DNA of 64,000 nt from Flaccisagitta enflata (Eukaryota > Chaetognatha > Sagittoidea > Aphragmophora): contig OZ231126.1 of NCBI GenBank assembly GCA_965153355.1, positions 2,356,001-2,420,000 on the forward strand, in the 5' to 3' direction. Both the position numbers and the translations under genes were made by a program. The notes beneath the pieces were generated by a model. The model was not told where the DNA came from. It made no database searches and saw only the letters and a program-made list of their open reading frames with translations. This document shows positions 53,439 through 64,000 of this stretch, piece by piece (the stretch's first letter is position 1; each line of letters starts with the position of its first letter).

Positions 53439-53845
53439 AAACAAGGCCGGATACACGGCTACCGAAGTCGCGTGCGGGTGGGCAGGGGCCATATTTGAGG
53501 CCACTCCATCATTTGGGCAGGAGCAGTGAGGCCAAAGACCGCAAAAACAAATAAGGCCGGATACGACTACCGAAGTCATGTGCGGGTGAGCAGGGGCCAT
53601 ATTTGAGGCCACTCTATCATTTAGGCAGGAGCAGTAAGGCCGAAGACAAAAAAAACCAAAAAAAGTAAAGTGTGACGGACGGACGGACCAACGGACCGAC
53701 GGACGGACCGACCGACAAAGCGGGTTGTAGAGTCGCGTAGCACGCGAATAAAAAGAAAGTGTGATGGACGGACGGACGGACGGACGGACCGACAGACGGA
53801 CCGACAAAGCGGGTTGTAGAGTCGCGTAGCACGCGACTAAAAACA
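53439..53845 (+). mobile_element. Two nested Helentron/HINE-like elements
   Basis: The outer element has its 5' part at 53439-53547 (aaacaaggccggatacacgg ... gccaaagaccgcaaaaa) and its 3' part at 53755-53845 (aaagtgtgatgg, GACGG tract, hairpin agtcgcgtagcacgcgact). A complete second element (53548-53754) lies between them, from acaaataaggccggatac to hairpin agtcgcgtagcacgcgaat plus aaaaa. The nesting fixes both ends of the mobile unit and shows insertion into an A-run without an obvious target duplication beyond A residues. Confidence 0.85.
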
Positions 53846-53966
53846 GACTTGTGGCCCGCACCCAGAACAGCGATTTGCGGTATATACACAGTACTGGGGT
53901 AAGATTAAACCATGGGCATTGGGGTGAGATTAAGCCATGGGGGTTTCGCGCTGAATGATTTGTAAC

Positions 53967-53974
53967 AACAATAA

Positions 53975-54031
<57 letters not shown>

Positions 54032-54033
54032 CT

Positions 54034-54082
<49 letters not shown>
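53967..54082. repeat. (CAA)n microsatellite
   Basis: About 38 CAA triplets with one ctacaa interruption. Confidence 0.95.
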
Positions 54083-54084
54083 CG

Positions 54085-54173
54085 GAAAATACATGTTCCA
54101 GGAATCGCATGACGGCAATTGGCGTGACAAAGATGCAACAAAGAAGACTTCTGAGGAACTAGCATCATCAATG

Positions 54174-54223
<50 letters not shown>

Positions 54224-54332
54224 GTCGACGTCAAACTTTGCGTCAATCGCCGCAAAGATAACGTCACACTCATCGTGGAAAAGGGTCGTCAAAACGATTC
54301 CAGTTAAGGTTTTCGCAGGAGAAGCGGATTAG
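54085..54332 (+). CDS. Possible coding exon with a poly-Ser tract, family unknown
   Basis: Downstream of the CAA tract one frame reads KYMFQESHDGNWRDKDATKK and ELASS, a run of about 17 Ser encoded by (TCA)n (54169-54222), then NFASIAAKITSHSSWKRV and IPVKVFAGEAD before a stop. The minus strand offers an Asp run through the same repeat (FHDECDVIFAAIDAKFDV then poly-D), so the strand is uncertain. Composition is coding-like on both sides of the triplet repeat. No domain recognised. Confidence 0.25.
54169..54222. repeat. (TCA)n microsatellite
   Basis: About 17 TCA triplets. Confidence 0.95.
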
Positions 54333-54679
54333 TCAACCTTCGACAATGCGATCAAGCGACCACCAGAATGCGCTATTTGCTACTCTGTGTTTGGGTGCTT
54401 CACATAGCAAAATTTAGGAGTTTCCTTCCGTGATTTATCATGCAATAAATAATCACCTACAAAATAATATAAAAGTGTAAAAACTGAAAAGGTGTATATG
54501 ATTGAGTGTTTTTTTATTTCATTCCCCCCCCCTTTGTCTTTGATTTTATTCCCCATGACAAATTGCACCGCATTTAAAAATCAATAATTTTTTTCTCCTA
54601 AAACTAATATTAAAATATGTTGTACTAAATCAAATATCATCTGTTGGCACGAGTAAAAAAGTTAAATGTTCTAAAAACT
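54333..54679. other. Interval without a recognised gene
   Basis: Unique AT-rich sequence. Confidence 0.4.
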
Positions 54680-54893
54680 AGGCCGGATACACGACTACCG
54701 AAGTCGCGTGCGAGTGGGCAGGGGCCATATTTGAGGTCACCAGACCATTTGTGCAGGAGCAGTGAGGTCAAAGTAATTAAATAATAAAAAAAGTAAAGTG
54801 TGACCGACCAACCGACCAACCAACCAACCGACCAACCGACCGACTGACCGACCAACAAAGCGGGTTGTAAAGTCGCGTGCACGCGACTAAAAA
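54680..54893 (+). mobile_element. Helentron/HINE-like element, near full length
   Basis: 5' aggccggatacacgactacc, gtcgcgtgcgagtgggca, a GACCAACCGACC tract, acaaagcgggttgta, perfect palindrome AGTCGCGTGCACGCGACT, aaaaa. Confidence 0.87.
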
Positions 54894-55004
54894 TTTTTCT
54901 AGCTTTTGGTTTTATTCCTTATCTTTAAACCGAAAAAGCCAAAGATAAACAATATAAAAACAAATACATGAAAATTGACCATTACATATTAGTTTAAGAA
55001 GGTA

Positions 55005-55203
55005 AAAAACAAGGCCAGATACATGGCTACGGATGGGCAGGTGCCATATTTAAGGTCACTTCATCATTTGAGCATGAGCAGTGAGGCCAAAACCATGGAA
55101 AAAACCTAAAAAAGTAAAGTGTGATGATCAGACAGACAGATGGATGGATAGACCGATGAACCGACCAAGCAAATTATTAAGTTGCGCAGCAGGCGACTAA
55201 AAA
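55005..55203 (+). mobile_element. Helentron/HINE-like element with internal deletion
   Basis: 5' acaaggccagatacatggct is followed directly by ggatgggcagg (the usual gtcgcgtgcg is missing), then a GACAGACAGATGG tract, accaagcaaattat and the decayed hairpin agttgcgcagcaggcgact. Confidence 0.8.
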
Positions 55204-55369
55204 TTTTCAACTTTTGCAATGTGAAGCACCCAAACGCAGTGTAGACGGAAAGTAATTTCGAGGTTCAACATTTCCTTTGTTGCGTGAACGTCAGTTGGTG
55301 GAAGATCGACGAAGATCAATGTACCGATCCATCGCAATGATGCACTTGACGACAAACTGGTGAATAACG

Positions 55370-55796
<427 letters not shown>

Positions 55797-55831
<35 letters not shown>
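55797..55831. repeat. (CAA)n microsatellite
   Basis: Eleven to twelve CAA triplets shortly upstream of a possible splice acceptor. Confidence 0.93.
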
Positions 55832-55845
55832 CTACGCCTTTTGCA

Positions 55846-56068
55846 GAAGCGTCAAAACGTCGGTGTGCATGTGGAAAATACAAACATTGACATTGTAGGA
55901 GGAACAGTTTCCTGGGTTCCAGCGCCTCCGGACGAAAGCGCCTGGACGTTCGAGGATAGAGTGGTCACTACGTCACCTAATTTTCTCGCTTTTTACGGCA
56001 TCAAATGGGGACTTCCATCACATTCACTGAACATAACTCTCAAAGCTTTTGCCTCTAGAAGACACTGA
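55846..56068 (+). CDS. Possible 3'-terminal exon, family unknown
   Basis: After a good acceptor (actacgccttttgcag) one frame is open for 73 codons to TGA. It reads KRQNVGVHVENTNIDIVGG, VSWVPAPPDESAWTFEDR, TSPNFLAFYGIKWG and HSLNITLKAFASRRH. Composition and codon use look protein-like; the two Trp-containing stretches and the hydrophobic-polar alternation would suit an extracellular beta-rich domain, but I cannot name one. The last 40 codons are duplicated in inverted orientation at 59729-59853. Confidence 0.42.
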
Positions 56069-56541
56069 AAACAGTCCGGAATAAGATCTAAGGATGAAAG
56101 AAATGGGTGGAAATGTTACCATTTTTTTTAAGTCATAATGGAAATACCATACTATTTCTTGTGTCCAATACCGTTAAATGAAGGTAAAACATCAAGAATG
56201 GTGTTGCCAAAAAAAGGGGTCCGTGCCAGTGGGCAGGGGCAGTGAGGAAGAAGGTGACAAAAGAACTAAGGCAGGATCCGCAAGGAAAAATCTCAGATTA
56301 AGAAAAAAAAATGAGTGACTGGTGCAGATGGCTAAACTTCTGGACCGACCATCCAACCTATATAGTTTTGTGCGTATCACTGATTATAACAGTTAGACAA
56401 GATACAAGGCCCCAAATTTTGCCCTGAAAGATCAATGATTCTACTGGTTTGAGTTTTCATCTTTGTTTCTCAACTTTTTTTCTGGTTAAACAGAACTAAC
56501 ACAAACACTTCCAACATTAGAAATTTAAAACTTGATAATAC

Positions 56542-56546
<5 letters not shown>
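56069..56546. other. Interval without a recognised gene
   Basis: It contains a truncated Helentron-like piece (gtgccagtgggcaggggcag, 56222-56300). No gene. Confidence 0.45.
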
Positions 56547-56606
<60 letters not shown>

Positions 56607-56871
56607 GCTGTTGACGTTGCTGTTGACGTTGTTGTTGTTGTTGTTGTTGTGGTTGTTGACATTTATTCACACCCATTGTGGATCTTCTTTTTCCCCGATT
56701 GCAGTGTTGTTCTTGTTGTTGTTGTTGTTGTTGTTGTTAATCTTTTTGTTGTTGTCAATGCTATTGTAGTTCAGTTCTTTTCATAGTTCCTTTCTTCTCC
56801 AACTGTCACACTGTTGTTGTTGACTACAGTTATTTGCTCTTAAAGTATATCTCCTTTTTCTGCTGATTGCG

Positions 56872-56907
<36 letters not shown>

Positions 56908-56916
56908 TTGTTGTTT

Positions 56917-56951
<35 letters not shown>

Positions 56952-57020
56952 ATTGTTGTTGTTGTTGTTGTTATTGTTATTGTTGTTGTGGTGTTTGTTG
57001 TTGTCATTTTTGTTGTTAAT
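56547..57020. repeat. Clustered (TTG)n microsatellites
   Basis: Three TTG tracts (about 56547-56655, 56713-56757 and 56870-57015). Between the first two, and again between the last two, lies a related non-repeat stretch (ttcacacccattgtggatct; actgtcacactgttgttg). Confidence 0.92.
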
Positions 57021-57179
57021 TCTGTTGTTATTGCGATTGTTGCTAGTATATTTCATAGTTCTTTTCCTCTCCAATCGCCAATCCCAACATCTAGGATGGT
57101 TGGAAGTTTTGACCCAGAAAAGTGACTAGGTGCACCAAAATAGTCGTTGGTACATGACTTACGCGGCATTGTGCACATA
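57021..57179. other. Spacer without a gene
   Basis: Unique sequence. Confidence 0.4.
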
Positions 57180-57284
57180 AACAAGGTCAGATACACGGCA
57201 GTGTTGGAGAAGGTCACAAGGGCATCTGGGAAGGAGTTGTATGTTCAAAAAGCTTAGAAATGCCAAAAAAGTAATAGTCCCAAA
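57180..57284 (+). mobile_element. Helentron/HINE-like 5' end joined to a composite repeat
   Basis: acaaggtcagatacacggca, gttggagaaggtcacaaggg and aaaaagcttagaaatgcc, then gtaatagtcccaaaagtgtt passing straight into the composite-repeat head. The same junction occurs at 63480-63530. Confidence 0.75.
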
Positions 57285-57720
57285 AGTGTTAGATGGTCAG
57301 CGGTACCCGTGCCCTGTAGGTTGTGGTTGAAGTTGAGGGGGGAGCAGGGCAGCGGTCCCAAAAGGGTTGATGACCTATGCTTTCACACATATGGGGAATT
57401 TTCTCCTGCACCTTCTCCTTCTTCTCCTCCCCACAAAGTAAAGTGTGACCGACGTGGTTGCCTCTAAGTTGGTATATGTTAGATGTGGAGGTAAGATGGG
57501 CAGCGGCCCCAAAGGAGCCGATGACCTATGCTGGGTTCGGATTTTAGTTTGAGGCTAGGATACAAGACTTGAGGCTGGGATTTGAGCTATGAGGCTGGGA
57601 TTTGAGCCATAAGGCTGGGATCCGAGATATGAGGTTAGGATTGGGGCCTCCATGCTGGGATTGGAGCCTTGAGGCTTGAATGAGAGCTTTGGGGCTACAA
57701 TTGGAGCCTTGAGGCTCCGT
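57285..57720 (+). repeat. Composite interspersed repeat
   Basis: Two heads (ggtcagcggtacccgtgccc, 57297; gggcagcggccccaaaggag, 57500) followed by about nine units of the type gaggctgggatttgagc. Confidence 0.82.
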
Positions 57721-58230
57721 CTGTTAATATAATGATTTGAGAATATAAATCATTTTGCTTTTTACGGTCAGTCTTGTCTCTCAAATCAATCCTTTGCAAT
57801 GATGCCCTTACCCTTGTCATTTATTTCACTGCCCCTGCCTACTTCCTCTGCCCTTCTGCTCAGGATACATGCGTTTACCTTCTGAGATCAGGATAGATTT
57901 GAAGGTTGGAAACCACCCTTGAGGGGGAAAATGATATTTTGTAGATTTAACATAAACCAGCACCGCCCCAAACCAAAAAAAGTTACAACAACCAAATTGA
58001 TTCCATATTAAAGAGTAGTCAATAATCTTACAAACGCGATCCATTTGGAATATGCAGCTTCAATTATTTAGGGGATGTAAGCTGAAGATGTTTTACTTAA
58101 TGAGGTGCGGAGAATGGAATGTAAAGCACCTTAAGCTCCACCTTTCATCAGTATCCGGACACAGGTACTTAAAATGCTTCATTTTTGCTTTCTTCAGGCT
58201 TTAATATCTGTTTTTCCGAGCCGAATTTTA
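57721..58230. other. Interval without a recognised gene
   Basis: Unique AT-rich sequence. Confidence 0.45.
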
Positions 58231-58441
58231 GTCCCGTGCACGTGACTATACACCTTGCTTTGTCCATCCGTCCGGTTGGTCGGTTGGTTGGTCTGTCACA
58301 CTTTTACTTTTTTTTATCAATTATATTACCTTAAGTCATTTTGAGTCAATTAAGAGTATACTGAGTCATTCTAAGTTATTCTAAATCATGCTAAGTCATT
58401 CTGTAAGTCTCACACGCGACTTATAGGTGTTGGCCTTGTTT
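58231..58441 (-). mobile_element. Helentron-like element with short tgactt array (reverse copy)
   Basis: Minus-strand 5' aacaaggccaacacctataa, gtcgcgtgtgag, atgacttagcatgatttaga units, an ACCAACCGACC tract, aaagcaaggtgtatag and the decayed hairpin agtcacgtgcacgggact. Confidence 0.82.
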
Positions 58442-59728
58442 TATCTAAGCCCAAAATTGGTTACTAATGCAATAAAAAAGATATTCCACTTTGTCAGGAG
58501 TCTTGATAATTTTATACAACCTAGGCACACTGGAAAATAGGGCATGCTTACCCGTCTGTACCATCTGTCTGGAGTCTGTGAGAGCAATGGTTTACATTTT
58601 TGTACATAGAGGCCACCTCTTTTGATTGCCAGAAAGTGCAATGAAAACAAAAAACTCTCACTCCCCTGCAGCTTCTCCTGCCTCTCAGCTGTCTCTGCTG
58701 TTCCTCAGCTGCATTTTGGTCCCGTTTTTTAAGGGAAAAAATCGATGAAAGATGCGATGATGGATTTCCATACTGCAATGAGCAGATATTGCAACTATTT
58801 TCCATGTGCTATAACTCCTAAAGTGATAAAAAGTGTATCTTCAGATTTTGAACCTAGAATCGTTATTGCCATAGCTACAGATAGAGCCTAGTCTTTCCAT
58901 GGCAAAAGGCGGCAATGGATTTTTTTTCTGTCTCAGTAATGATATATAGAGGAAAACATTACTAAAAGTAACTTTCTGGGCAATACAAGATAAAGAATTG
59001 TTCAAAACTGGTGTTGATCACTTTCCATAAGACCTATCTATAGATCTATCAATCAAAAATTGAAATAAAAAATTCATTGTTTATTCGCCATATTACTAAA
59101 AAAATGCCCTTAGTGCTAGGTTTTGTTCCTGGACCCCGTGATTTTTCAATTCATAGCATCATCTTTGGAATAGTGCTGCTTCTAAATGAATTAAGGTACA
59201 GCAACCGGACTACTGGTGCTAAATCAAAATGCGTTTGAGAGAATCGAGCTCTCAAAGTTAAAAGGGTTTTTGCCTTTTTTTTTTTAAAAACCTCAACTTT
59301 GGAAGACTTCTGCTCCTCAACAAATTGAGCTACAGACCTCAACTTGGGCTCATTTTGAAGAGCCGTGTCTTCTCTTTAAAATAAGCTCAAGTTGATCTCA
59401 ATCACTCAATTCATTAGGGAGAAATAAGCTTAAGAAGTTGTATGGGTATTTGCAACTGATCAGAAAAGAAAATCAATTTCTAAAGCTTTTATCTCTAAAA
59501 CGAATCAAGCAATTGAGCTCAACTTGGGCTCTTTTTAAAGAGCTGTGTCTGCTTTTTGAAATGAGCCCAAGTTGATCATTAATAGTTAACCCAAATAGTG
59601 TACAAAACCGGCACAAAAACCAGAGTATTCTCAATTTTAACCCCACGTCTAGGTATGACTCTTGTGACTGACTTTCAAGAAAATGATAGCATTTAGAACT
59701 ATTTCCCTTATTTCTAAATTGAACTCCG
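58442..59728. other. Interval without a recognised gene
   Basis: Unique AT-rich DNA. 59290-59580 has a loosely repeated block (attgagct ... caacttgggctc ... aaagagctgtgtct) in two copies. No domain-like frame. Confidence 0.45.
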
Positions 59729-59853
59729 GACTGTTTTCAGTGTCTTCTAGAGGCAAAAGCTTTGAGAGTTATGTTCAGTGAATGTGATGGAAGTCCCCAT
59801 TTGATGCCGTAAAAAGCGAGAAAATTAGGTGACGTAGTGACCACTCTATTCGA
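59729..59853 (-). pseudogene. Inverted duplicate of the 3' exon at 55958-56084
   Basis: Reading the minus strand gives gagtggtcactacgtcacct ... cctctagaagacactgaaaa ... cagtccgga, matching the end of the 55846-56068 exon and about 16 bp beyond its stop. The copy breaks abruptly at both sides and, at its upstream edge, has aatagag where the original has ggatagag, which shifts the frame. It looks like a dead exon fragment. Confidence 0.8.
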
Positions 59854-60948
59854 GGACCTCACGAAGAGGAGTTACAACGATAAAAGAATTACAATGTCAT
59901 TGAGCTGAGGCTCACCTCTCATCAATTCGGTTGGAGACTCACCATCTGCAGAAAATATGTTGAAGACTCCGCCTCACACTGACGTTTCAAAGACGTTTCG
60001 GAGAAACAAATAGCCATAACCATCAGGCTTCAAAGTTCAAATATTTACTTTTCTATCGACTCAAGATGAATTGTTGATAGTATGACATGTGTAGAGATTG
60101 ACCTTACATCCGGAATCTGAGTCCTTGTGAATTTTCCGATTTCTCTTTTAAATGCGGCCGGGCCAGAGGGATTAACGGCATGAGCTTGAGGTCTAATTAA
60201 TCAGCCTTAATTTGGTCCTGAAAGATACCTTGGTGTATGCACATAACTCTGTTGATCTCATTAACCAAAATTTTGAACGTCTTAGGGGCCCCTAAGGGCC
60301 CCAAAAAAAGCCCTTAATGAGGATTTTTTTCTGAAAAAAAAAGTGGGGTGCAATCGATAGGAAATTGTTTGATTCGCCTAGATCCAAAATCTTGCATTTT
60401 CACTTTTTTCAAAAAAACTTAGAAAATTTTTGTTCCGCACGTTGGGGACTTAATAAAAAAAAAATCACAAAATATTTTTTTTGAAAAATGGTTTTTAAAA
60501 GTAGGGTGCAATCAATATGAAATTGTTTGATTTGCCTAGATCCAAAATCCTGTAACTTTACTTTTTTTTCAAGAAACTTGGACTCTGTTAAAAATTCTCC
60601 TGGAACTTTTTCAGTTTGATATGGTTCAAACAAATGCTCATAACTTCTAAAGTATTTGAGCCAGAACCTTGAAATTTGAAACGTGCATTATTGAAAGCGC
60701 TGAGCAGGTCCATGCAAAAGATTGAGCTACTGACTGACCTAGGAAAACTTTCGAGTCTAAGTCTAGACATGTGGAACAATATCCCTCACTGTACCCAAAC
60801 TGAAACAAATGGAAGAGGGCCTTGTGAACCCTCAGTGTCTAGTTAATACGCGCACCACTCCTAGTTTTCCATAAAACTGAATCTGAAAAACTCTATCTAA
60901 CTACCCGACCAGTGATGTCGAGATGTATCAAAGTACATGTATAAGCTC
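59854..60948. other. Interval without a recognised gene
   Basis: Unique AT-rich sequence with an imperfect tandem duplication: gtggggtgcaatcgatagga / gtagggtgcaatcaatatga, each followed by ttgtttgattygcctagatc (60344-60400 and 60501-60560). Confidence 0.5.
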
Positions 60949-61133
<185 letters not shown>

Positions 61134-61525
61134 TCGCTACAAGGAAGCTACTTTATCTTTCTGAAAATGTAATGAAAAATGTTATGTAATGCTTGGACAG
61201 TGGATATGTAACTGCTAAAAAAAAAGAGTTTCCTCTCATGTTTTTTTTTTTGTTTTTTTTTAGCTGTCGGTAGACAAAGAGCATCGTCGTAGGTTGCAAT
61301 CACGATCAATATGCCCTACATTCTTAGGACCTACAGTTAATGTGGTCCAGACTTGAGATAAGGGTGGCAAGCATAATGAAATGAAAAAAAAATATGAAAC
61401 TGATGTTTGACATATGAAAAAATAAAAGTGCTTATATCTATGTTACAATTGACTGTCTTAGAAAAACATTTCCATGTTTTCTCATTTATTTTTAAAAAAC
61501 ATAATGTAATTTTTATCTTTTTAGT
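61134..61525. other. Spacer without a gene
   Basis: AT-rich sequence. Confidence 0.4.
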
Positions 61526-61657
61526 TGCGGACACGCAACTCTATAAGAGGCTTTGTCCGTCCATCCGTAAGTCGGTCCGTAACCCACGAGTTGAAAACAT
61601 GCATTTCTGCCCCTGCCCACCCGTCCTTAACTGGTGGCCGTGTATCCGGCCTTGTTA
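61526..61657 (-). mobile_element. Helentron-like element, subfamily AGTTGCG (short form)
   Basis: Minus-strand 5' aacaaggccggatacacggc, ggacgggtgggcaggggc, gacggatggacg, acaaagcctcttatag and the 18-nt hairpin AGTTGCGTGTCCGCAACT (7-bp stem). 132 bp, one of the shortest near-complete copies. Confidence 0.85.
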
Positions 61658-61685
61658 GCAATATTATTCCAAAAACCTTTAATTT

Positions 61686-61854
61686 TTAGTCGGGGACACA
61701 CGCCTGTACACTTTGCCGTGTCGGTCGGTAAGTTGGTTGGTCAGTCCATCTGTCCACTCGTTGGTCCATCACATTTTTGAATTACGGGCGGTTTTTGCAT
61801 TATTGCTCCTGCCTATTGGTCCGCAACTGGTTTGCCGTGTATCCGGCCTTGTTT
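61686..61854 (-). mobile_element. Helentron/HINE-like element (reverse copy, decayed hairpin)
   Basis: Minus-strand 5' aacaaggccggatacacggc, ggcaggagcaataatgc, a GACCAACCAAC tract, acacggcaaagtgtac. Confidence 0.78.
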
Positions 61855-61971
61855 CTCATTTTCTTGCCCCCATTTTTTCAAGTCTAGACAAGATCTATTG
61901 AACCAACTGACTGGGTGTTGCGTGGTCGGTCAGCTGGGAACGTTTCTGAATGAAAGTCTTTTTTTCATTTC

Positions 61972-62035
61972 AGGTGCGCCAATGCACCTTAAAAAGAGGC
62001 ACTGTCCGTTGGTTGGTCTGTCTGTTTGTTGGTCA
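61972..62035 (-). mobile_element. Helentron-like 3' end, subfamily AGGTGC
   Basis: On the plus strand aggtgcgccaatgcacctta, then aaaagaggcactgtccgttg. The 18-nt end AGGTGCGCCAATGCACCT has a 6-bp stem. Confidence 0.7.
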
Positions 62036-62097
62036 TACTTGGATGAAAAACTGCTACGGTTGCCCTTATGGGCTTGTCTGTTCTATAACAAGGCATT

Positions 62098-62272
62098 TTT
62101 TAGTTGTGGACACGCAACTCTAAAAGAGGCTTTGTCCGTCAGTCTGTCCGTTGGTCCATCAGTTCTTCAGTCCGCCTGTCAGCAGTCAGCAAGAATCGAA
62201 AAGTGGGGAAATGCGCATATCCGACCCTGCCCACCCGTCCGCGACTGGTAGCCGTATTTCCGGCCTTGTTAT
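62098..62272 (-). mobile_element. Helentron-like element, subfamily AGTTGCG
   Basis: Minus-strand 5' aacaaggccggaaatacggc, agtcgcggacgggtgggc, GACTGACGGACAAAGCCTC and hairpin agttgcgtgtccacaact (one mismatched pair). Confidence 0.82.
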
Positions 62273-62879
62273 ATCATAGTTGGTGTTCGACATGACTGGA
62301 ATAGAAGAAACATTGGAAATATAACATCTCTTACAGAATCTGTCTGAGCTAAATGACATTATTTAAGGGAGTGCTGATCACGTTTTTTGATCTTTTGCCA
62401 AATTCAATACTCTAGCATTACAATGAAGAAGAGAGACTGGTAGATGGATGAATAATATACTTCCGTCGAGACTAAATACAAGTTTTTAGGAGTGAATTTT
62501 TCACATTTCATTTTATTTTAACCCAGCTGCCAAAGACTTCGAGTTTTTCAAGTAGTAGTAGGACAGAGTAGCAAACAGAGTGACATTTATTTCATCTCCT
62601 GATTTTTTGTTTTAAGGACTTCCACCATGTAGTCTTTATACGCGGTTAGATTCTCTGCATTAGTTTTGCGCGGCCGCCACATTTCAAGATTATCACTGGC
62701 GTCTGTACTGAGGTATTGTTTCCGGGTAAGCGCCCAAATCCCAGGTATATCATAGCCGATTCAGGCTCAAAAATTTATGGTAGTTTTATGCCATAAATTT
62801 ATGGGCAATAGGTACCAATAAATTTATGGAGTTTTTTTCCATAAATTTATGCGAAAAAACATATGAACCTTAAATGTCT
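62273..62879. other. Interval without a recognised gene
   Basis: 62770-62850 contains four ccataaatttatgg-type palindromes in quick succession. Otherwise unique AT-rich DNA. Confidence 0.5.
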
Positions 62880-63166
62880 TTAAATAGCATGAAAGACAAG
62901 ACTGACTAAAATGACAAAAATGACTTTGAATGATTTAGAATGACCTTATTAATTGACTCTAAATTACATAAATGACAAAATAGACTAAAATGACCAAAAT
63001 GACTCAAGATGACTTAAAATGACTTGAAATCACTTAAAAAACCCTAAAACGACTTTGAAAAATAAGATTGATGAAAAGAGATAAAAAAAAAAATGTGATG
63101 GACCGCCCAACTGACCAACTAACAGATGGACAAAGCGAGATGTGAGTCGCGTGCACGCGACTAAAG
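62880..63166 (+). mobile_element. Helentron-like element with tgacttaaaa array (5' end lost)
   Basis: An aatgacaaaaatgactttga-type array (62900-63060), then aaaaaaatgtgatggaccgc, aactgaccaactaacagatg, acaaagcgagatgtg and the perfect palindrome AGTCGCGTGCACGCGACT. Confidence 0.8.
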
Positions 63167-63414
63167 ATTTTTTCTTAAAATTAGAATCAATAGTTGGTAT
63201 TTTATTAATTATAATTTATATTTCAAGGTGGTTTTAATATACGTCAATCTTAAACTCAAATTGGAAAATGTATCAATATGACCAAGCACAATATTTGTTA
63301 TGTTTAGGATTTTTTTTATAGATTCACTTTAATTTGCTGAAAAAATTCTATTTTTTTTGTTTTAACACACCTTTATTTCCATCATCATGAAGATATATCC
63401 TTAACTGTATTTAA
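63167..63414. other. Spacer without a gene
   Basis: AT-rich unique sequence. Confidence 0.4.
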
Positions 63415-63625
63415 CAAGGCCGGTTACATGGCTACCCTAGTCGCGCGCAGGTGGGCAGAAGAAGTGCTGGAGCTGTATGCTCCAAAAGCTCAAAAACGCC
63501 AAGTGTAATAGTCGCAAAAGCGTTAGATGCTCAGCGGTACCCATGCCCGGCTTAAGTAGGTTGTGGTCGAAGTGGAGGGGGGAGCAGGGCAGCGGTCCCG
63601 AAGGTGAGGCTGATGCTCTTATTGG
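63415..63625 (+). mobile_element. Helentron-like 5' end fused to a composite-repeat head
   Basis: acaaggccggttacatggct, gtcgcgcgcaggtgggcag, aaaagctcaaaaacgcc, then gtaatagtcgcaaaagcgtt and gctcagcggtacccatgccc. Same junction as 57180-57300. Confidence 0.78.
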
Positions 63626-63626
63626 A

Positions 63627-63656
63627 AAAAAGTCGAATTACGTAATTCGACTTTTT
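63627..63656. repeat. Perfect 30-bp palindrome
   Basis: Left arm AAAAAGTCGAATTAC and right arm GTAATTCGACTTTTT are exact reverse complements with no spacer. Confidence 0.95.
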
Positions 63657-64000
63657 GAAACGTAGGGGAGAAATAAAGTTTTCCAGTTTTGGGTTGGGCT
63701 GATTTTCGGAAGTTGTGCCGTTTTGAAATTGCAATTATATTTTGATATTCTATAGCTAAGAAAGATCTATTTTCTCTTTCAAATGGCGCTAACCAAGTCT
63801 CTATGATCATTAGTTTTAGCGCTATGAATTTTTCAATCTTTTATTATTTTTCCGAATTTTTGCGAAAATCGATAATTTTCTTGATCCTATTTCAGAGCCA
63901 TATGTAACATGATAGATGAGTCAAGATGTTACACAAATTGACCCTAACTTTTATGACGCTGGCTTTTGCATTTTACTCTACTTTAGAGAGAGTAAGAGAG
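63657..64000. other. Interval without a recognised gene
   Basis: Unique AT-rich sequence to the window end. Confidence 0.4.

Overview
This window is animal (metazoan) nuclear DNA. It has split genes with GT–AG introns and intron phases that join correctly, and extracellular modules typical of animals (EGF, fibrinogen-related domain). It also has very large amounts of simple-sequence DNA and many short non-autonomous transposons. Gene density is low. The species cannot be named from sequence alone; an aquatic invertebrate is my best guess, because the dominant interspersed repeat resembles the mini-me/DINE-1/pearl group of Helentron-associated elements described in flies and bivalves.

Four protein-coding loci are well supported, all on the minus strand. 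(1) The 3' exon of a Kelch-repeat protein lies at 12114-13135; I extended it upstream of its first ATG by reading the open frame back to a splice acceptor. (2) A single phase 1-1 EGF-like exon lies at 18029-18139. (3) A large continuous reading frame of 1045 residues (19141-22278) joins an LRAT/NlpC-like His/Cys domain to a superfamily-1/Schlafen-like P-loop ATPase and a C-terminal membrane anchor. (4) A multi-exon fibrinogen-related (FReD) gene lies at 47879-50984, perhaps starting at 51211. Four of its exons join in frame to give a linker, a coiled coil and a FReD domain. Weaker coding candidates lie at 2318-3166, 28756-28984, 54085-54332 and 55846-56068.

Region by region: 0-12 kb holds small transposons (TA-flanked MITEs, long inverted-repeat foldback elements, a possible solo LTR) and a T-arm-like minisatellite. 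12-22.3 kb is the gene-bearing part, separated by microsatellites and a composite interspersed repeat. 22.7-34.8 kb is dominated by tandem arrays: Ala-codon triplets, a 22-bp satellite at three sites, a 19-bp satellite split by a hAT-like insertion, and a 0.7-kb TTTTG/TTTGT tract. 34.8-42.3 kb is satellite: a 5-kb array whose ~620-bp unit alternates two inverted halves, itself split by a second hAT-like element, and then a 19-bp satellite. 44-58 kb mixes the FReD gene with many Helentron-like copies. 58-64 kb is mostly unique AT-rich DNA, with a cluster of Helentron-like subfamilies at 61.5-62.3 kb.

The most interesting structural signal is the 18-nt terminal palindrome of the Helentron-like family. 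It differs between subfamilies but stays self-complementary, and its arm sequence is echoed at the other end of the element. Insertions nested inside arrays give exact element boundaries and target-site duplications.
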